The notes below the pieces were generated by a model, which worked only from the letters and a program-made list of their open reading frames with translations, did no database searches and was not told the DNA's origin. Position numbers and translations under genes: made by a program. A stretch of 64,000 nt of DNA from Nostoc sp. HK-01 (GTDB lineage Bacteria; Cyanobacteriota; Cyanobacteriia; Cyanobacteriales; Nostocaceae), in the NCBI GenBank assembly GCA_003990705.1, contig AP018318.1, forward strand, positions 4,095,501 through 4,159,500, given 5' to 3'. Each line of letters starts with the position of its first letter. Positions within the stretch are counted from its first letter, which is position 1. Shown here one piece after another: positions 38,228 through 47,700 of the stretch.

Positions 38228-38358
38228 CATGAGGTAGATGCAATGCTAACTCTTATAGTCTACGTCCTAATCTTTCTGGCTATGGCTATAATACTCAATG
38301 GCTGCGTCAAAAAAATATTTGTAGATGGCTACTTCGTTACAGCCATTGAGTATCGTTA

Positions 38359-38487
38359 CTAAGCAGTTTTACTTTTGGACTTTGTTTTTTGTTCTGGAAT
38401 AGCCGAGGTAGATTGTAGCTCGGCTTTACGTTTTTCCCATTCCAGAACTGTGCGAATTACAACTTGTGACCAAGATTCGTAAGCCAT
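38359..38487 (-). CDS. Possible 42-aa protein convergent with the xisF-like stop
   Basis: A 42-residue frame (MAYESWSQVVIRTVLEWEKR, Lys/Ser/Thr-rich C-terminus, KTKSKSKTA) whose stop overlaps the stop of the xisF-like remnant by two bases. The same frame persists after the intact xisF (15933 to about 16003: KAELQSTSATPEQKTKSKHK) but has lost its start there. The protein frame is kept in both copies, despite substitutions, which argues for a real small gene linked to XisF genes. No domain recognised; too short for confident calling. Confidence 0.4.
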   Translation of the reverse strand: MAYESWSQVVIRTVLEWEKRKAELQSTSAIPEQKTKSKSKTA

Positions 38488-38958
38488 AAGTACCATTATT
38501 CGTTAATTTGAGAATAGCGAAAGTTGAATTTTTTTTTGTTCATTGCAAGCAATCGCGGGAAATCAAAATGTTTTGAGAGAACAAAATGTCAAAAGTAGTG
38601 TAAATGCTGGAAATGAAGGGGTGACAAAGGAATTATCTATTGTTTTCAGTTAAGACGAGTATTCCAAGTTTTGAAATACACAGAGGTGAGACAATTGCTT
38701 TGTAATTTTTTTACAAAATATGCTTTTTAAACTTGCAATTTGTCCCCCTCTTATTAATATGCAGTAATATTTAGCAAACAAGATGGAGGAAATATTCATC
38801 CTAGTTACTAGTTATGCTCGCGCGTGCTAATTCATGCAGATGTCACTTAAAAGATTGCGATCGCAGCTCCTGGGGTAGAACTGAGTAACTAAAGGAATTA
38901 AGCCAACTATGAGAACGAACAACTAACTATCAAACCTATAACTCCTATAAGTTCTACG
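38488..38958. other. Intergenic region, nothing recognised
   Basis: 470 bp between the small convergent frame and the zinc-ribbon gene stop. AT-rich, with one GCGATCGC (HIP1) octamer near 38867. No coding frame, RNA gene or clear hairpin is seen. It might contain the junction between the xisF-like remnant region and the second recombinase region. Confidence 0.45.
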
Positions 38959-39366
38959 TCAATCAAATGGAAGTAAATGACAGGAGCCACTAACTTCTGA
39001 TGACTGTTGTTGGCTTAAACTCTGTAGTTCTTCTATACTAAGTCCTCGTAACTCGTCAATATATTGACGCATAGTTTCTAGAAACTGCTGAAACCGAGGA
39101 CATTTGTGGCATATTGTACTTTTCCCTGGTGTTATACAGTTACATTCAAAATGTGGTCTTTCATTAAATCGACGTTTGCAATCCTTACATATATACCGTT
39201 GCTTACCTTGTTCAAAGCTATATTTTTTAAAGTTCAATGAGTAGCAGTGTGGACAACCGATACCAAAAACTTTAGGTTCTGATTGCCAAAGCTTGATTGC
39301 TTTTTGGAAAGCAATTTCACTCCTAATTTGATTAAGTTCAAATACATTCTTAAAATTCATGATCAT
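38959..39366 (-). CDS. Zinc-ribbon DNA-binding-like protein
   Basis: A 135-residue protein. The core zinc ribbon CPHCYSLNFKKYSFEQGKQ ... YICKDCKRRFNERPHF is like the InsA half of IS1 transposases. A second Cys set follows (CNCITPGKSTICHKCPRF). The C-terminus is Gln/Ser-rich. There is no DDE domain or IS ends around it, so it is not simply an IS1 piece. It lies 63 bp downstream of the second serine recombinase on the same strand and may be an accessory (directionality or regulatory) factor; that is inference. Start at 39366 or Met 39360. Confidence 0.6.
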   Translation of the reverse strand: MIMNFKNVFELNQIRSEIAFQKAIKLWQSEPKVFGIGCPHCYSLNFKKYSFEQGKQRYICKDCKRRFNERPHFECNCITPGKSTICHKCPRFQQFLETMRQYIDELRGLSIEELQSLSQQQSSEVSGSCHLLPFD

Positions 39367-39429
39367 TTCCTTTCGAAATTTAGGTAGAGTAGTCTTTAAA
39401 AGAACAGCAAAGTCAACAAGCTAATAAAA

Positions 39430-41034
39430 CTAGCGAGAAGTATTAAGTATTATTGATTCCACATAACCATTCCGAACAGTGATTTTTTCAACTAACCTTG
39501 AATAAATAGCAACCTTGTCGTCATGGGTAAGGGTGTACCAAATGAAGAGATTATTTCCAGCTTGAATAATTTCTTCAACAGTTTTGGTATCAATTGCATT
39601 AGTAGAGAAAGGATTGATTTCTTCTTGAATCTCGCGCAAAGTTTTCTGTTTGAGTGCTTCTAGTTCTGGATCAAAATCTGGAATTTCTTCTAACTTTGCT
39701 AACCGAGCTTCTAATTTTGTAAGTTTTGAAGATTTAGTTGGTAATTCTGGAGAGGGACTATTTGTGTGTAAAGCTCTAGCTTGGAGTACAAATGATTGTT
39801 GCAATAAGTGACTAATCAAGGCCTTTTCAATCGCATCCTTTCTAGTAGCTTTCCGGTTTTTACATCCTTGACTAGCATGGCGACAAGCATAATAGTGATA
39901 CCTGATTTTGCCCCCATAAGTTTTGGTGATGCATTTACAATTACATTCGGCACAATAGACAAGACCTCGTTGGTAAGCGAATTCTCCATAACCATCAGGC
40001 TTAGAGGAATCATAGTTATAAAGAAAAGCTCCGCATCTAGATGAATTAAATTCAAGAATATTTTCAATCTCAGTTGCTTCCTCATCAGAGATTAGCCGAT
40101 CATTAGGGTGGGTGTCGTAAATAATTTGCCAATCCTTTGGATCAACATTTTTACGTTGACCTGTACTGGTCTTGATTCGCTTGTTGTAGACTGTATGTCC
40201 GCGCAGTACTGGATTAGTTAACCAACGCCTCAGCCCTTGTGGACTCCAGTGAAAAATCTTGTCATTTCCATTTTTCTTACTATGAGTGTGCTGTATCCCA
40301 TATTTATTGCAAATTTCACGGCAGGCTCTACTCACTCCCTTCGTTTTGAAAAAGATATCAATACAGTCCCTTGCAAGTTGAGCACTCCTGAGTCCAGGGA
40401 GCTTGTCAATATCTTCTTCATGATACATATCTGCATAGTTGTTAGGTCTTTCTAGAAGCAGACATAGGAAGGGAGTTTGATCTAGTTGATAACGTAGCTT
40501 TTCAGCCTTATATCCAAACGGTACACATTCACATACTGCATGTTGGTTACGACGATGCTGTTTACCGTGTTTAACTCGTTCTGAGAGTTGATCGACCTCC
40601 ATTTCAGCAAGGCTGGCTAGTAGGTTGATCATAAACATGCCTTGTGCTGTTTTTAGGTCAATTAATTGATCAAGTACTCGTAAATTAATCCCAGTCTCTT
40701 GAAAAACCAAAATATTTTTTCGTATTAAAGGAACACTTCGACCGAGACGATCTAACCGAGTGATAATAACTTCAGCAATTTGGTTTTCTTTGACAAGTTG
40801 CATGAGTTTAATTAACCCTGGGCGATTATCTTTCTTACCAGTCTGCACATCAACAATTATTAAATAAGCTCCACTATCTTTTAATCTTTGAATTTGCTGA
40901 TCTAATGCATGAGAATTTACTGCTTGTTCTCTGCTCGATACCCGTGCATAGCCGACTTTTATCTCCAAATCAAGCTCAACTGTATTTGTAATAAGATAAT
41001 TGATGCCTGTTAATATTTTTTCTATTTGTTTCAT
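39430..41034 (-). CDS. Large serine recombinase, second (XisF-like)
   Basis: A 534-residue large serine recombinase. The nucleophile Ser33 is in KVGYARVSSREQAVNSHALD, and EVIITRLDRLGRS is the resolvase signature. The recombinase domain is followed by a zinc ribbon (VYCAECNCKCITKTYGG ... YYACRHASQGCKNRK) and a coiled-coil C-terminus (KLEARLAKLEEIPDFDPELE). Same architecture as XisF but clearly diverged from it; for example the catalytic domain has an uncharacterised 25-residue N-terminal extension. Neighbours on the same strand are a zinc-ribbon gene (downstream) and a 290-residue gene of unknown function (upstream). It probably belongs to another element. Confidence 0.9.
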   Translation of the reverse strand: MKQIEKILTGINYLITNTVELDLEIKVGYARVSSREQAVNSHALDQQIQRLKDSGAYLIIVDVQTGKKDNRPGLIKLMQLVKENQIAEVIITRLDRLGRSVPLIRKNILVFQETGINLRVLDQLIDLKTAQGMFMINLLASLAEMEVDQLSERVKHGKQHRRNQHAVCECVPFGYKAEKLRYQLDQTPFLCLLLERPNNYADMYHEEDIDKLPGLRSAQLARDCIDIFFKTKGVSRACREICNKYGIQHTHSKKNGNDKIFHWSPQGLRRWLTNPVLRGHTVYNKRIKTSTGQRKNVDPKDWQIIYDTHPNDRLISDEEATEIENILEFNSSRCGAFLYNYDSSKPDGYGEFAYQRGLVYCAECNCKCITKTYGGKIRYHYYACRHASQGCKNRKATRKDAIEKALISHLLQQSFVLQARALHTNSPSPELPTKSSKLTKLEARLAKLEEIPDFDPELEALKQKTLREIQEEINPFSTNAIDTKTVEEIIQAGNNLFIWYTLTHDDKVAIYSRLVEKITVRNGYVESIILNTSR

Positions 41035-41243
41035 ACTTTAGCTCCATAAATCAAAAACTTAGTTTTTCTAAAGCTATCATAATTTGTGCGTACCCGTTTG
41101 GAGTAGGCTACGCACAAAAAATAGCCAAATCATTGGATTATTTAAATAGTGAAACTGCTCCTATAGAATCCATTTAGTTTGCAATCACTAATAAAAATAA
41201 AAAAGAAGAATAAAAATTTATTCTGTTATTTCATCTCCTAAAA

Positions 41244-41281
41244 AAATTCTGCTCTGAAACAAGTTTCTCAAAGCAGAATTT
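41244..41281 (-). terminator. Rho-independent terminator after the unknown gene
   Basis: 10-bp stem (aaattctgct at 41244-41253 and agcagaattt at 41272-41281), loop 18 nt with further pairing, followed on the minus strand by a run of T's (the A-run at 41241-41246 on the plus strand). It ends transcription of the gene at 41317-42192 and insulates it from the recombinase downstream. Confidence 0.75.
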
Positions 41282-41316
41282 GAATTTCATCTTCTGTGCA
41301 TCTTTTTGGCTATTTG

Positions 41317-42192
41317 TTACTTTTCTTTACAAAAACCTTTTTTATATTTAGAGCGTTTTTGACTTTTTCCTCGCTTACCCTTTCCACCAACAAATAGGGA
41401 GCCGTCTGTTTCTAGAGCAGCAAACTGTAGATTGGGATTATTACGAATACTTCTGAGAATCTGTTTCCGAATCTTGATGTATCTGGAGTAGATAAAACTA
41501 AATTGAATGTCTTGTTGTGCAATTTTTTCAGCATGTACTCTGATAGCTTCTTCTGTAGAGTCCCAACTTTGAATTTGATTTGGTGAAAAGCAACAAGCTT
41601 CTTCAAATCGCCGTGAAGGAAGAGTATCAAAGTCTTCAGTGATTCTGTTTAACATTGCATCACACTCAGAATGTTTTCCTTTTCGAGTAGTTGTTCCTAA
41701 AATTCCTGTTGTTTTAAAAGTATTTTCTAATCGCTCAAATTCATAGCTAAACCAAAGTTCAGCAGCAGAAAGAGATTCCATTGACGCTTTCCATCCAAAT
41801 TGGTCGCGTTTTAGAATTTCTTTGCAGAGATTTAGCAAAGCCCAAGACTGATTAGCATGAGGTTTATAATCGAATTCCCAGCTAAAACGTAGCTCTGGTG
41901 GATCAACACAAAAGCTATTATCGATATTGCTATCATAGTGAACTATCCACTTATGTATAGCTTTAAAAGCGTCACGATGAGATGAAAGTAATAGTCCTAG
42001 TTTCCCTTCGTTTAGCTCGGAGCTTAAAATTCCATTAGCCTTAAGAACAACATCTGGTAAGATCCCAAAACTTTCGATATAGTCGTTTCGGGAAGGCTTT
42101 TTTTTATTTTTTACATTCAACTTTCTGATTATTAGATTATAGTTACCTAGGGTCATTTCGTTTGTCTGCAAGAAGGTTGTTGTTTGATTCAT
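41317..42192 (-). CDS. Hypothetical protein upstream of second recombinase
   Basis: About 291 residues if started at MNQTTTFLQTNEM (42192); a GTG at 42216 in frame is an alternative. No recognised domain. The N-terminus is polar. The centre is rich in Trp/Phe (RFSWEFDYKPHANQSWALLN), and the C-terminus is very basic (KGKRGKSQKRSKYKKGFCKE), which suggests nucleic-acid binding. It has its own terminator. No neighbour gives a function. It may belong to the same mobile unit as the recombinase. Confidence 0.6.
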   Translation of the reverse strand: MNQTTTFLQTNEMTLGNYNLIIRKLNVKNKKKPSRNDYIESFGILPDVVLKANGILSSELNEGKLGLLLSSHRDAFKAIHKWIVHYDSNIDNSFCVDPPELRFSWEFDYKPHANQSWALLNLCKEILKRDQFGWKASMESLSAAELWFSYEFERLENTFKTTGILGTTTRKGKHSECDAMLNRITEDFDTLPSRRFEEACCFSPNQIQSWDSTEEAIRVHAEKIAQQDIQFSFIYSRYIKIRKQILRSIRNNPNLQFAALETDGSLFVGGKGKRGKSQKRSKYKKGFCKEK

Positions 42193-42383
42193 TTCATTAA
42201 CTCTGAAAATCTCCACTTTTATTTATCAGATTTTTACCAATTGAAAAACAATCAGCTTTGTAGTAATTACCAAATGTAAATGCTTACTTTATGATGTTAT
42301 ATAACATTTTATTACAAATTTATCTAACGATAAATTACTCAATAAATCCACATTCATTCGGATTCCTCTTGACTGACTAAAAA

Positions 42384-42404
42384 GCCAGGAATACATATCC
42401 CTGG
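42384..42404 (-). terminator. Hairpin with T-run, candidate terminator
   Basis: Stem gccagg at 42384-42389 paired with cctggc at 42399-42404 (extended imperfectly), 9-nt loop. On the minus strand it is followed by a short T-run (ttttt). It lies 320 bp beyond the stop of the secreted hydrolase and upstream of the unknown gene, so it could stop read-through from the hydrolase. The rest of 42193-42726 is AT-rich and holds nothing else I can call. Confidence 0.55.
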
Positions 42405-42726
42405 CTTAGGTTGGTTATTTAGCTTTGTTTTTTTTGATTGTGATTTCATCTACTAATTATATCTTTATAAGAAGGTGAGATGTCAAGGCTAACTTCACAA
42501 AAATCGTAAAGTATGCGCCAAGTTAAGAAAGTTAATATTATTAGATTCGTCAAATAGGGTAAATCCAATTAATCCAATAACTTTTCTTTTAACAACCATT
42601 GTGTAAAGTGATTGTGGAGAGCCAGCGATCGCCCACTCAATAAGTTGCTACTATGCACAGATATAGATAGCGATCGCATTCTCCTTGCGGACTTAAGTTT
42701 TGGGAAATATACTGGTAAGTTGTGCT

Positions 42727-44370
42727 TTACTTGAATGCCTGAATTTGAGCCACAATATCAGGGGGAATTTGAGTAACTAAACAAATTGGGAATGCCTGAG
42801 TCGAAGCAAAACGGGCATACTCTGGAGTGAGAAATATAGCATATTTTTTAGCCTCTGGAGTCATTTGGGCAGCAAAGGCTAAAGCAATAGCTTTCATATA
42901 TTTGCGAATATCCGCAGCTTGTTCACCAACTACTTCGCCACCACCAAAAACAGAATTCTGTTTTTTATCTTCTCGCTCCATAGTAGTGTTAGGGTCTTTG
43001 ACACTTGCATGGGTGGCTCCAATGATGCCGACAAGCCATTTTGGTGAGGGAATTTGGTTAAAACCAATAACCTGTTCGGTGAGGGCTGGGGCAGTTTTAT
43101 CTTCTGATGATGCCAGGACTAAGGTAGGGATTTGCACCTTTTGTAAACCAGTTTTGCCAAACATTAGCGAACTGGTGGGATTTAGAGCCATGACTTGTTT
43201 TACACGCCGATCTCGGAGTTGGTAGCTATTTTCTGGTAGTTCTGCGGCTTTACACTGCAAACCTTCGGCAAAATTCACACTTGTTAAATCTTTTTGACAG
43301 CGTTGTTTTAAGTAATCAATTTGCAATTCGGCTCCAGCTATGGATAAGGCTGTTCCACCCCCAAAGGAATGACCAATGACTATAGCGCGGTCAGTTGCAA
43401 GTTTATTTTGAAGTGGACTATTGGCTTGTTGATTAAGCTTTGCAAGTTCATCTAAAACAAAACTAATATCTTGAGGACGTTCCAAAAACTCTTTTGGGTT
43501 CATTAGTGGTGGTGCAATGCCGGGTTTTTGCAAATCTATTTGATAAGCTTGATTACTACCGAGATGTTCTATTGCCGCTACAACATAACCATGAGATGCT
43601 AAATGTTCTGCTAAGTAGCGCATATCTTTGCGCCCAGATGTATAACCGTGCGACAAAATAATTACTGGTTTAGCTGAAGTTGCAGTGTTTGACCAATAAA
43701 GGTCAACGGGAACTTGACGTTGGCGTTTTTGATCATTCCAGTTAAATTCTTCCGACTGGACTTTACCGCTTCCTAGTTGGCTGGGATCTAAAGGTAAATT
43801 TAACTTTGGTTTTTGACCAGACAATTGGGGCGAAATCGCTTTGACAAACTGTTGAGTTTGTTGATAAGACTTATTGAGATTACCTAATACTTCAAAAGCC
43901 TGCTTGATATCAATGCGGATATTTTCGCTAGGATAGGCTTGAATAAATTTGATAATGGAAAGGTCGCCATTTTTAGAGCCGATTACTAAAGCCGCTCTTA
44001 AAGCTTTCAATCCTTCAGCATCTTTCCGTATAGTTACTTTAGATAAGTCTTGAAGAATTTTGCTACCAATATTGGTGTTAAGTAATTTACTTAAGGTAAC
44101 AAAATTTACTTTTGTTGATTGCCTGAGTGCTTCTATAATTAGTTTGCGTTGGTCTGGAGGCAATTGCTTGAGGTACTTCTGATAATTATCAGGGATTTTT
44201 CCTGTATCTGCGATAGTTTGTAACTCTTTAACTGAGATGAATTCTTCTGAAATACCGTAATTAAAATATACAGTATTTGCTGCTTTTGCTGGAGTGAATT
44301 GGGTGGTGGCAACAGCACAAAATAAACTTAGAGCTAGTCTGGAAATTAGGCTTTCATGCAGGTTTTTCAT
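42727..44370 (-). CDS. Secreted alpha/beta hydrolase with DUF1400 domain
   Basis: 547 residues from Met 44370 (MKNLHESLISRLALSLFCAV), which gives a signal peptide ending near PAKAANT. The N-terminal DUF1400-type helical domain runs about 40-200 (FNYGISEEFISVKELQTIAD ...). The alpha/beta hydrolase part follows: PVIILSHGYTSGRKDMRYLA, the nucleophile elbow AIVIGHSFGGGTALSIAGAE, acid near VLASSEDKTAPALT, and His in IGATHASVKD. This combination is common in cyanobacteria and related to PAF acetylhydrolase-like esterases; the substrate is unknown. Likely periplasmic. Confidence 0.85.
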   Translation of the reverse strand: MKNLHESLISRLALSLFCAVATTQFTPAKAANTVYFNYGISEEFISVKELQTIADTGKIPDNYQKYLKQLPPDQRKLIIEALRQSTKVNFVTLSKLLNTNIGSKILQDLSKVTIRKDAEGLKALRAALVIGSKNGDLSIIKFIQAYPSENIRIDIKQAFEVLGNLNKSYQQTQQFVKAISPQLSGQKPKLNLPLDPSQLGSGKVQSEEFNWNDQKRQRQVPVDLYWSNTATSAKPVIILSHGYTSGRKDMRYLAEHLASHGYVVAAIEHLGSNQAYQIDLQKPGIAPPLMNPKEFLERPQDISFVLDELAKLNQQANSPLQNKLATDRAIVIGHSFGGGTALSIAGAELQIDYLKQRCQKDLTSVNFAEGLQCKAAELPENSYQLRDRRVKQVMALNPTSSLMFGKTGLQKVQIPTLVLASSEDKTAPALTEQVIGFNQIPSPKWLVGIIGATHASVKDPNTTMEREDKKQNSVFGGGEVVGEQAADIRKYMKAIALAFAAQMTPEAKKYAIFLTPEYARFASTQAFPICLVTQIPPDIVAQIQAFK

Positions 44371-44483
44371 AGCTATAAAAGCGTGGGTTTTGATGTTTGA
44401 ATTTTGGTGCATAAGTCATTAATGTGTAGTTGATTAATATTGTGATAATGTCAATATTTTGTTTGAAATTAACGTGAGTTCGA

Positions 44484-44608
44484 TGAACCTCTACCCAACC
44501 CCTCTCCGACGCGGAGAGGGGCTAAAATACCCTTAATTACTAACGAAAAATTAAGTTTTTAAAGCCTCTCTCCTTATAGGGGAAAGGTTTGGAGAGGGGT
44601 TTTAAAAT
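44484..44608. repeat. Dispersed palindromic repeat, copy 2
   Basis: Second copy of the repeat at 1791-1911: hairpins cctctccgacgcggagagg and cctctccttataggggaaagg with an A/T-rich spacer. It lies between the CHAT-WD40 gene stop and the hydrolase. Same orientation and layout as copy 1, with scattered substitutions. Confidence 0.8.
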
Positions 44609-44725
44609 CCGCCGAACTCGCGTTAAAATTACAGGGAATTAATATTAGAAGCAGATGATTAAAGGCTTATTTGCTATGGGGTGATTGAGATATGTTTGTA
44701 CTCAATCACTGTTGAAGAGAAAGCA

Positions 44726-47700
44726 TTATTGCTGGAGATGCCAATATTGTTCACAAGTGGCTTTAGCTTCTTTGGCGACGGCATCTTTAGGTGTGGCAAG
44801 AATAACGTGATAGCGTAATTTTTCACAGGCACTTTTCATCCAATGGTCAAAATTAATATCCCACAACCTGACTGTGCCATCATCTCCACCACTGATAATA
44901 GTTTTGCCATCACTGCTGATTGCTACTGACTTGACACCATCCTGATCAGCTTTGAATGGTTCAGCCAGGGGCTGACCATTGCGATCCCACAACCTGAGTG
45001 TGTCATCCTCTCCACCACTGACAATAGTTTTGCCATCACTGCTGATTGCTACTGGAAGGATAAAACCCTGATGAGCTTTGAATGGTTCAGCCAGGGGCTG
45101 ACCATTGCGGTCCCACAACCTGAGTGTGCCATCAGATCCACCACTGACAATAGTTTTGCCATCACTGCTGATTGCTACTGAAAAGACATAACCCTGATGA
45201 GCTTTGAATGGTTCAGCCAGGGGCTGACCATTGCGGTCCCACAACCTGAGTGTGCCATCAGATCCACCACTGACAATAGTTTTGCCATCACTGCTGATTG
45301 CTACTGACAAGACAGTATCCTGATCACTTTTGAATGGTTCAGCCAAGGGCTGAGCATTGCTGCCCCACAACCTGAGTGTGCCATCAAATCCACCACTGAC
45401 AATAGTTTTGCCATCACTGCTGATTGCTACTGAACTGACTCTACCCTGATGACCTTTGAACGGTTCAGCCAGGGGCTGAGCATTACTGCCCCACAACCTG
45501 AGTGTGCCATCCTCTCGACTACTGACAATAGTTTTGCCATCACTGCTGATTGCTACTGAACGGACACTACCCTGATAACCTTTGAATGGTTCAGCCAAGG
45601 GCTGAGCATTGCTGCCCCACAACCTGAGTGTGCCATCCTCTTCACCAATGACAATAGTTTTGCCATCACTGCTGATTGCTACTGAATCGACACTACCCTG
45701 ATCAGCTTTGAATGGTTCAGCCAAGGGCTGACCATTGCGGTCCCACAACCGGACTGTGCCATCATCTCCACCACTGACAATAGTTTTGCCATCACTGCTG
45801 ATTGCTACTGAAAAGACACTACCCTGATCAGCTTTGAATGGTTCAGCCAGGGGCTGACCATTGCGGTCCCACAACCTGAGTGTGCCATCATCTCCACCAC
45901 TGACAATAGTTTTGCCATCACTGCTGATTGCTACTGAACGGACAAAACCCTGATGACCTTTGAATGGTTCAGCCAGGGGCTGACCATTGCGGTCCCACAA
46001 CCGGACTGTGCCATCTTGTCCTCCACTGACAATAGTTTTGCCATCACTGCTGATTGCTACTGAACGGACAAAACTCTGATCAGCTTTGAATGGTTCAGCC
46101 AGGGGCTGACCATTGCGGTCCCACAACCGGACTGTGCCATCTTGTCCTCCACTGACAATAGTTTTGCCATCACTGCTGATTGCTACTGAAAAGACAACAC
46201 CCTGATGACCTTTGAATGGTTCAGCCAGGGGCTGACCATTGATGCCCCACAACCGGACTGTGCCATCATCTCCACCACTGACAATAGTTTTGCCATCACT
46301 GCTGATTGCTACTGAATCGACAACACCCTGATGACCTTTGAATGGTTCAGCCAGGGGCTGACCATTGATGCCCCACAACCGGACTGTGCCATCTTTTCCA
46401 CCACTGACAATAGTTTTACTATCACTGCTGATTGCTACTGAATCGACAACACCCTGATCAACTTGAAAAATATTGATCTCATGACTAATTTGAACAGCAC
46501 TAAACAAACTTCTTTCAACTGAAGCTGGCATCGTATAGTTAGGAAATTTTACCAAAGGTGAGCGAGTTAATCCGACAGATGCAATGGCATTAACTAACCC
46601 TTCTGTTGGATTAGTCGCCAGCAATGCTTTTCCTGTTTGAGCATAGGCTTCTGCCTGTTGTCGCTTTGACTGCTGCCAAGCATAGCCAGCCAAACTTGCT
46701 AACACTATCGTGATTGCAGCAGCTACAGTTGAGCCAATAGCTATTCTTCGCGCTTGCTTTAACTCTCGCTGGCGGCGTTCTTCTTCTTGCTTAATTAAGC
46801 GTAGGCGCAATTCCCAACAAGCTTTGACATATTCAGCTTCCGATTCGTTTAAAAAGTCAGGTTTTTGCAATAACACCTGGGCATTTTCTAATTGAATACC
46901 CCGCAGTTCTAGGTAGTCTTCGTTGCGTTGATGCTGATTCCAATCAAATGCTTCTTGCCGAATTTTCTCGCGCAAGAGTAAGCTGCTGCGGTCTTCTTCT
47001 AACCAGTTTTGCAACTTTGGCCAGTGACGGATTAAAGCTTCATGGGCAACTTCTACCTCTTGTTTACCAGTTGCTTGGTGATAACTGGTGACTACTAGCC
47101 GCGCTCCTTCACCTGCCAAATACTGTACCAGTTTCTTGGTTACTGCTAAATCGCCATTTTTTGAGACTAAATCTTTTAGCTCTTCTCGCCGCCTTGTATC
47201 TCGGCGATTCTCTACCTGTGCGGTAGTTGCATCCAAGCGGGTTAAGCGTAAAAATATATTTTTGACTTGCTGTTGCTCTTGGGGTGATAACTTGTTGTAA
47301 ACAGCATCGGCAGTTTGCGCGATCGCTTGCTGCACTCTACCAATTGCTTGGTATTCTTCATCACATAACCACCGCCCATGTCGCCGCTTCCAGAGTTCCT
47401 GCAAAGCATATTGCAGCAGTGGCATTGCCCCTGGCTCTTCTTTGACATCATTAAATATAGAATTGCTCAAGCCAGCTTCAAAGCGTAACCCTGCCCGATC
47501 TGCCTGCATTTTCATCGCTGTAATCAGTTCTGCCGCTTCCATTGGCAAAACTATTTCGTTTTGGGATTCTATCCGCTTTTTCAAATCGGGGTAGGCAGCA
47601 TACTCAGCTAAAAAGTCCGCCCGGATAGTAATTACAACTTGCTGCTTTTCGGCACGGTTTAACAATTCTGTAATAAATTTTTGGCGAGCGGTTTTATCTT

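Larger units (their letters stand above)
34817..38288 (-). mobile_element. IS630-type element (outer), itself interrupted
   Basis: Ends are tagctgtagcc... (left) and the right end read inward as tagccatagcc..., followed at each side by an extended imperfect repeat to ttaggacg. It sits at a duplicated TA (34815-34816 and 38289-38290), as expected for IS630/mariner-like elements. The inner IS at 34904-37415 splits it near its transposase 3' end. Without the inner IS it is about 960 bp. Confidence 0.85.
33012..38362 (+). pseudogene. Second, IS-shattered copy of the xisF 3' end
   Basis: Three pieces line up in order with xisF: 33012-33135 (matches from about 15512), 34565-34816, and 38289-38362 including the stop. 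Similarity continues about 65 bases past the stop on both copies. Aligned by eye, the pieces are about 85 percent identical to xisF. The 5' two thirds are absent. Pieces 1 and 2 are parted by an ISAs1 copy with 10-bp duplication; pieces 2 and 3 by an IS630-type copy at a TA. It is a paralogous recombinase remnant, not a recent duplicate. Confidence 0.88.

Noticed and set aside
38959-39366. IS1 fragment
   Set aside because: The zinc ribbon is InsA-like, but there is a second Cys set, no DDE half and no IS1 ends around it.
44816-46453. CRISPR-like array because of regular repeats
   Set aside because: Repeats are 126 bp, in frame, and encode WD40 blades; there are no short repeats with unique spacers.
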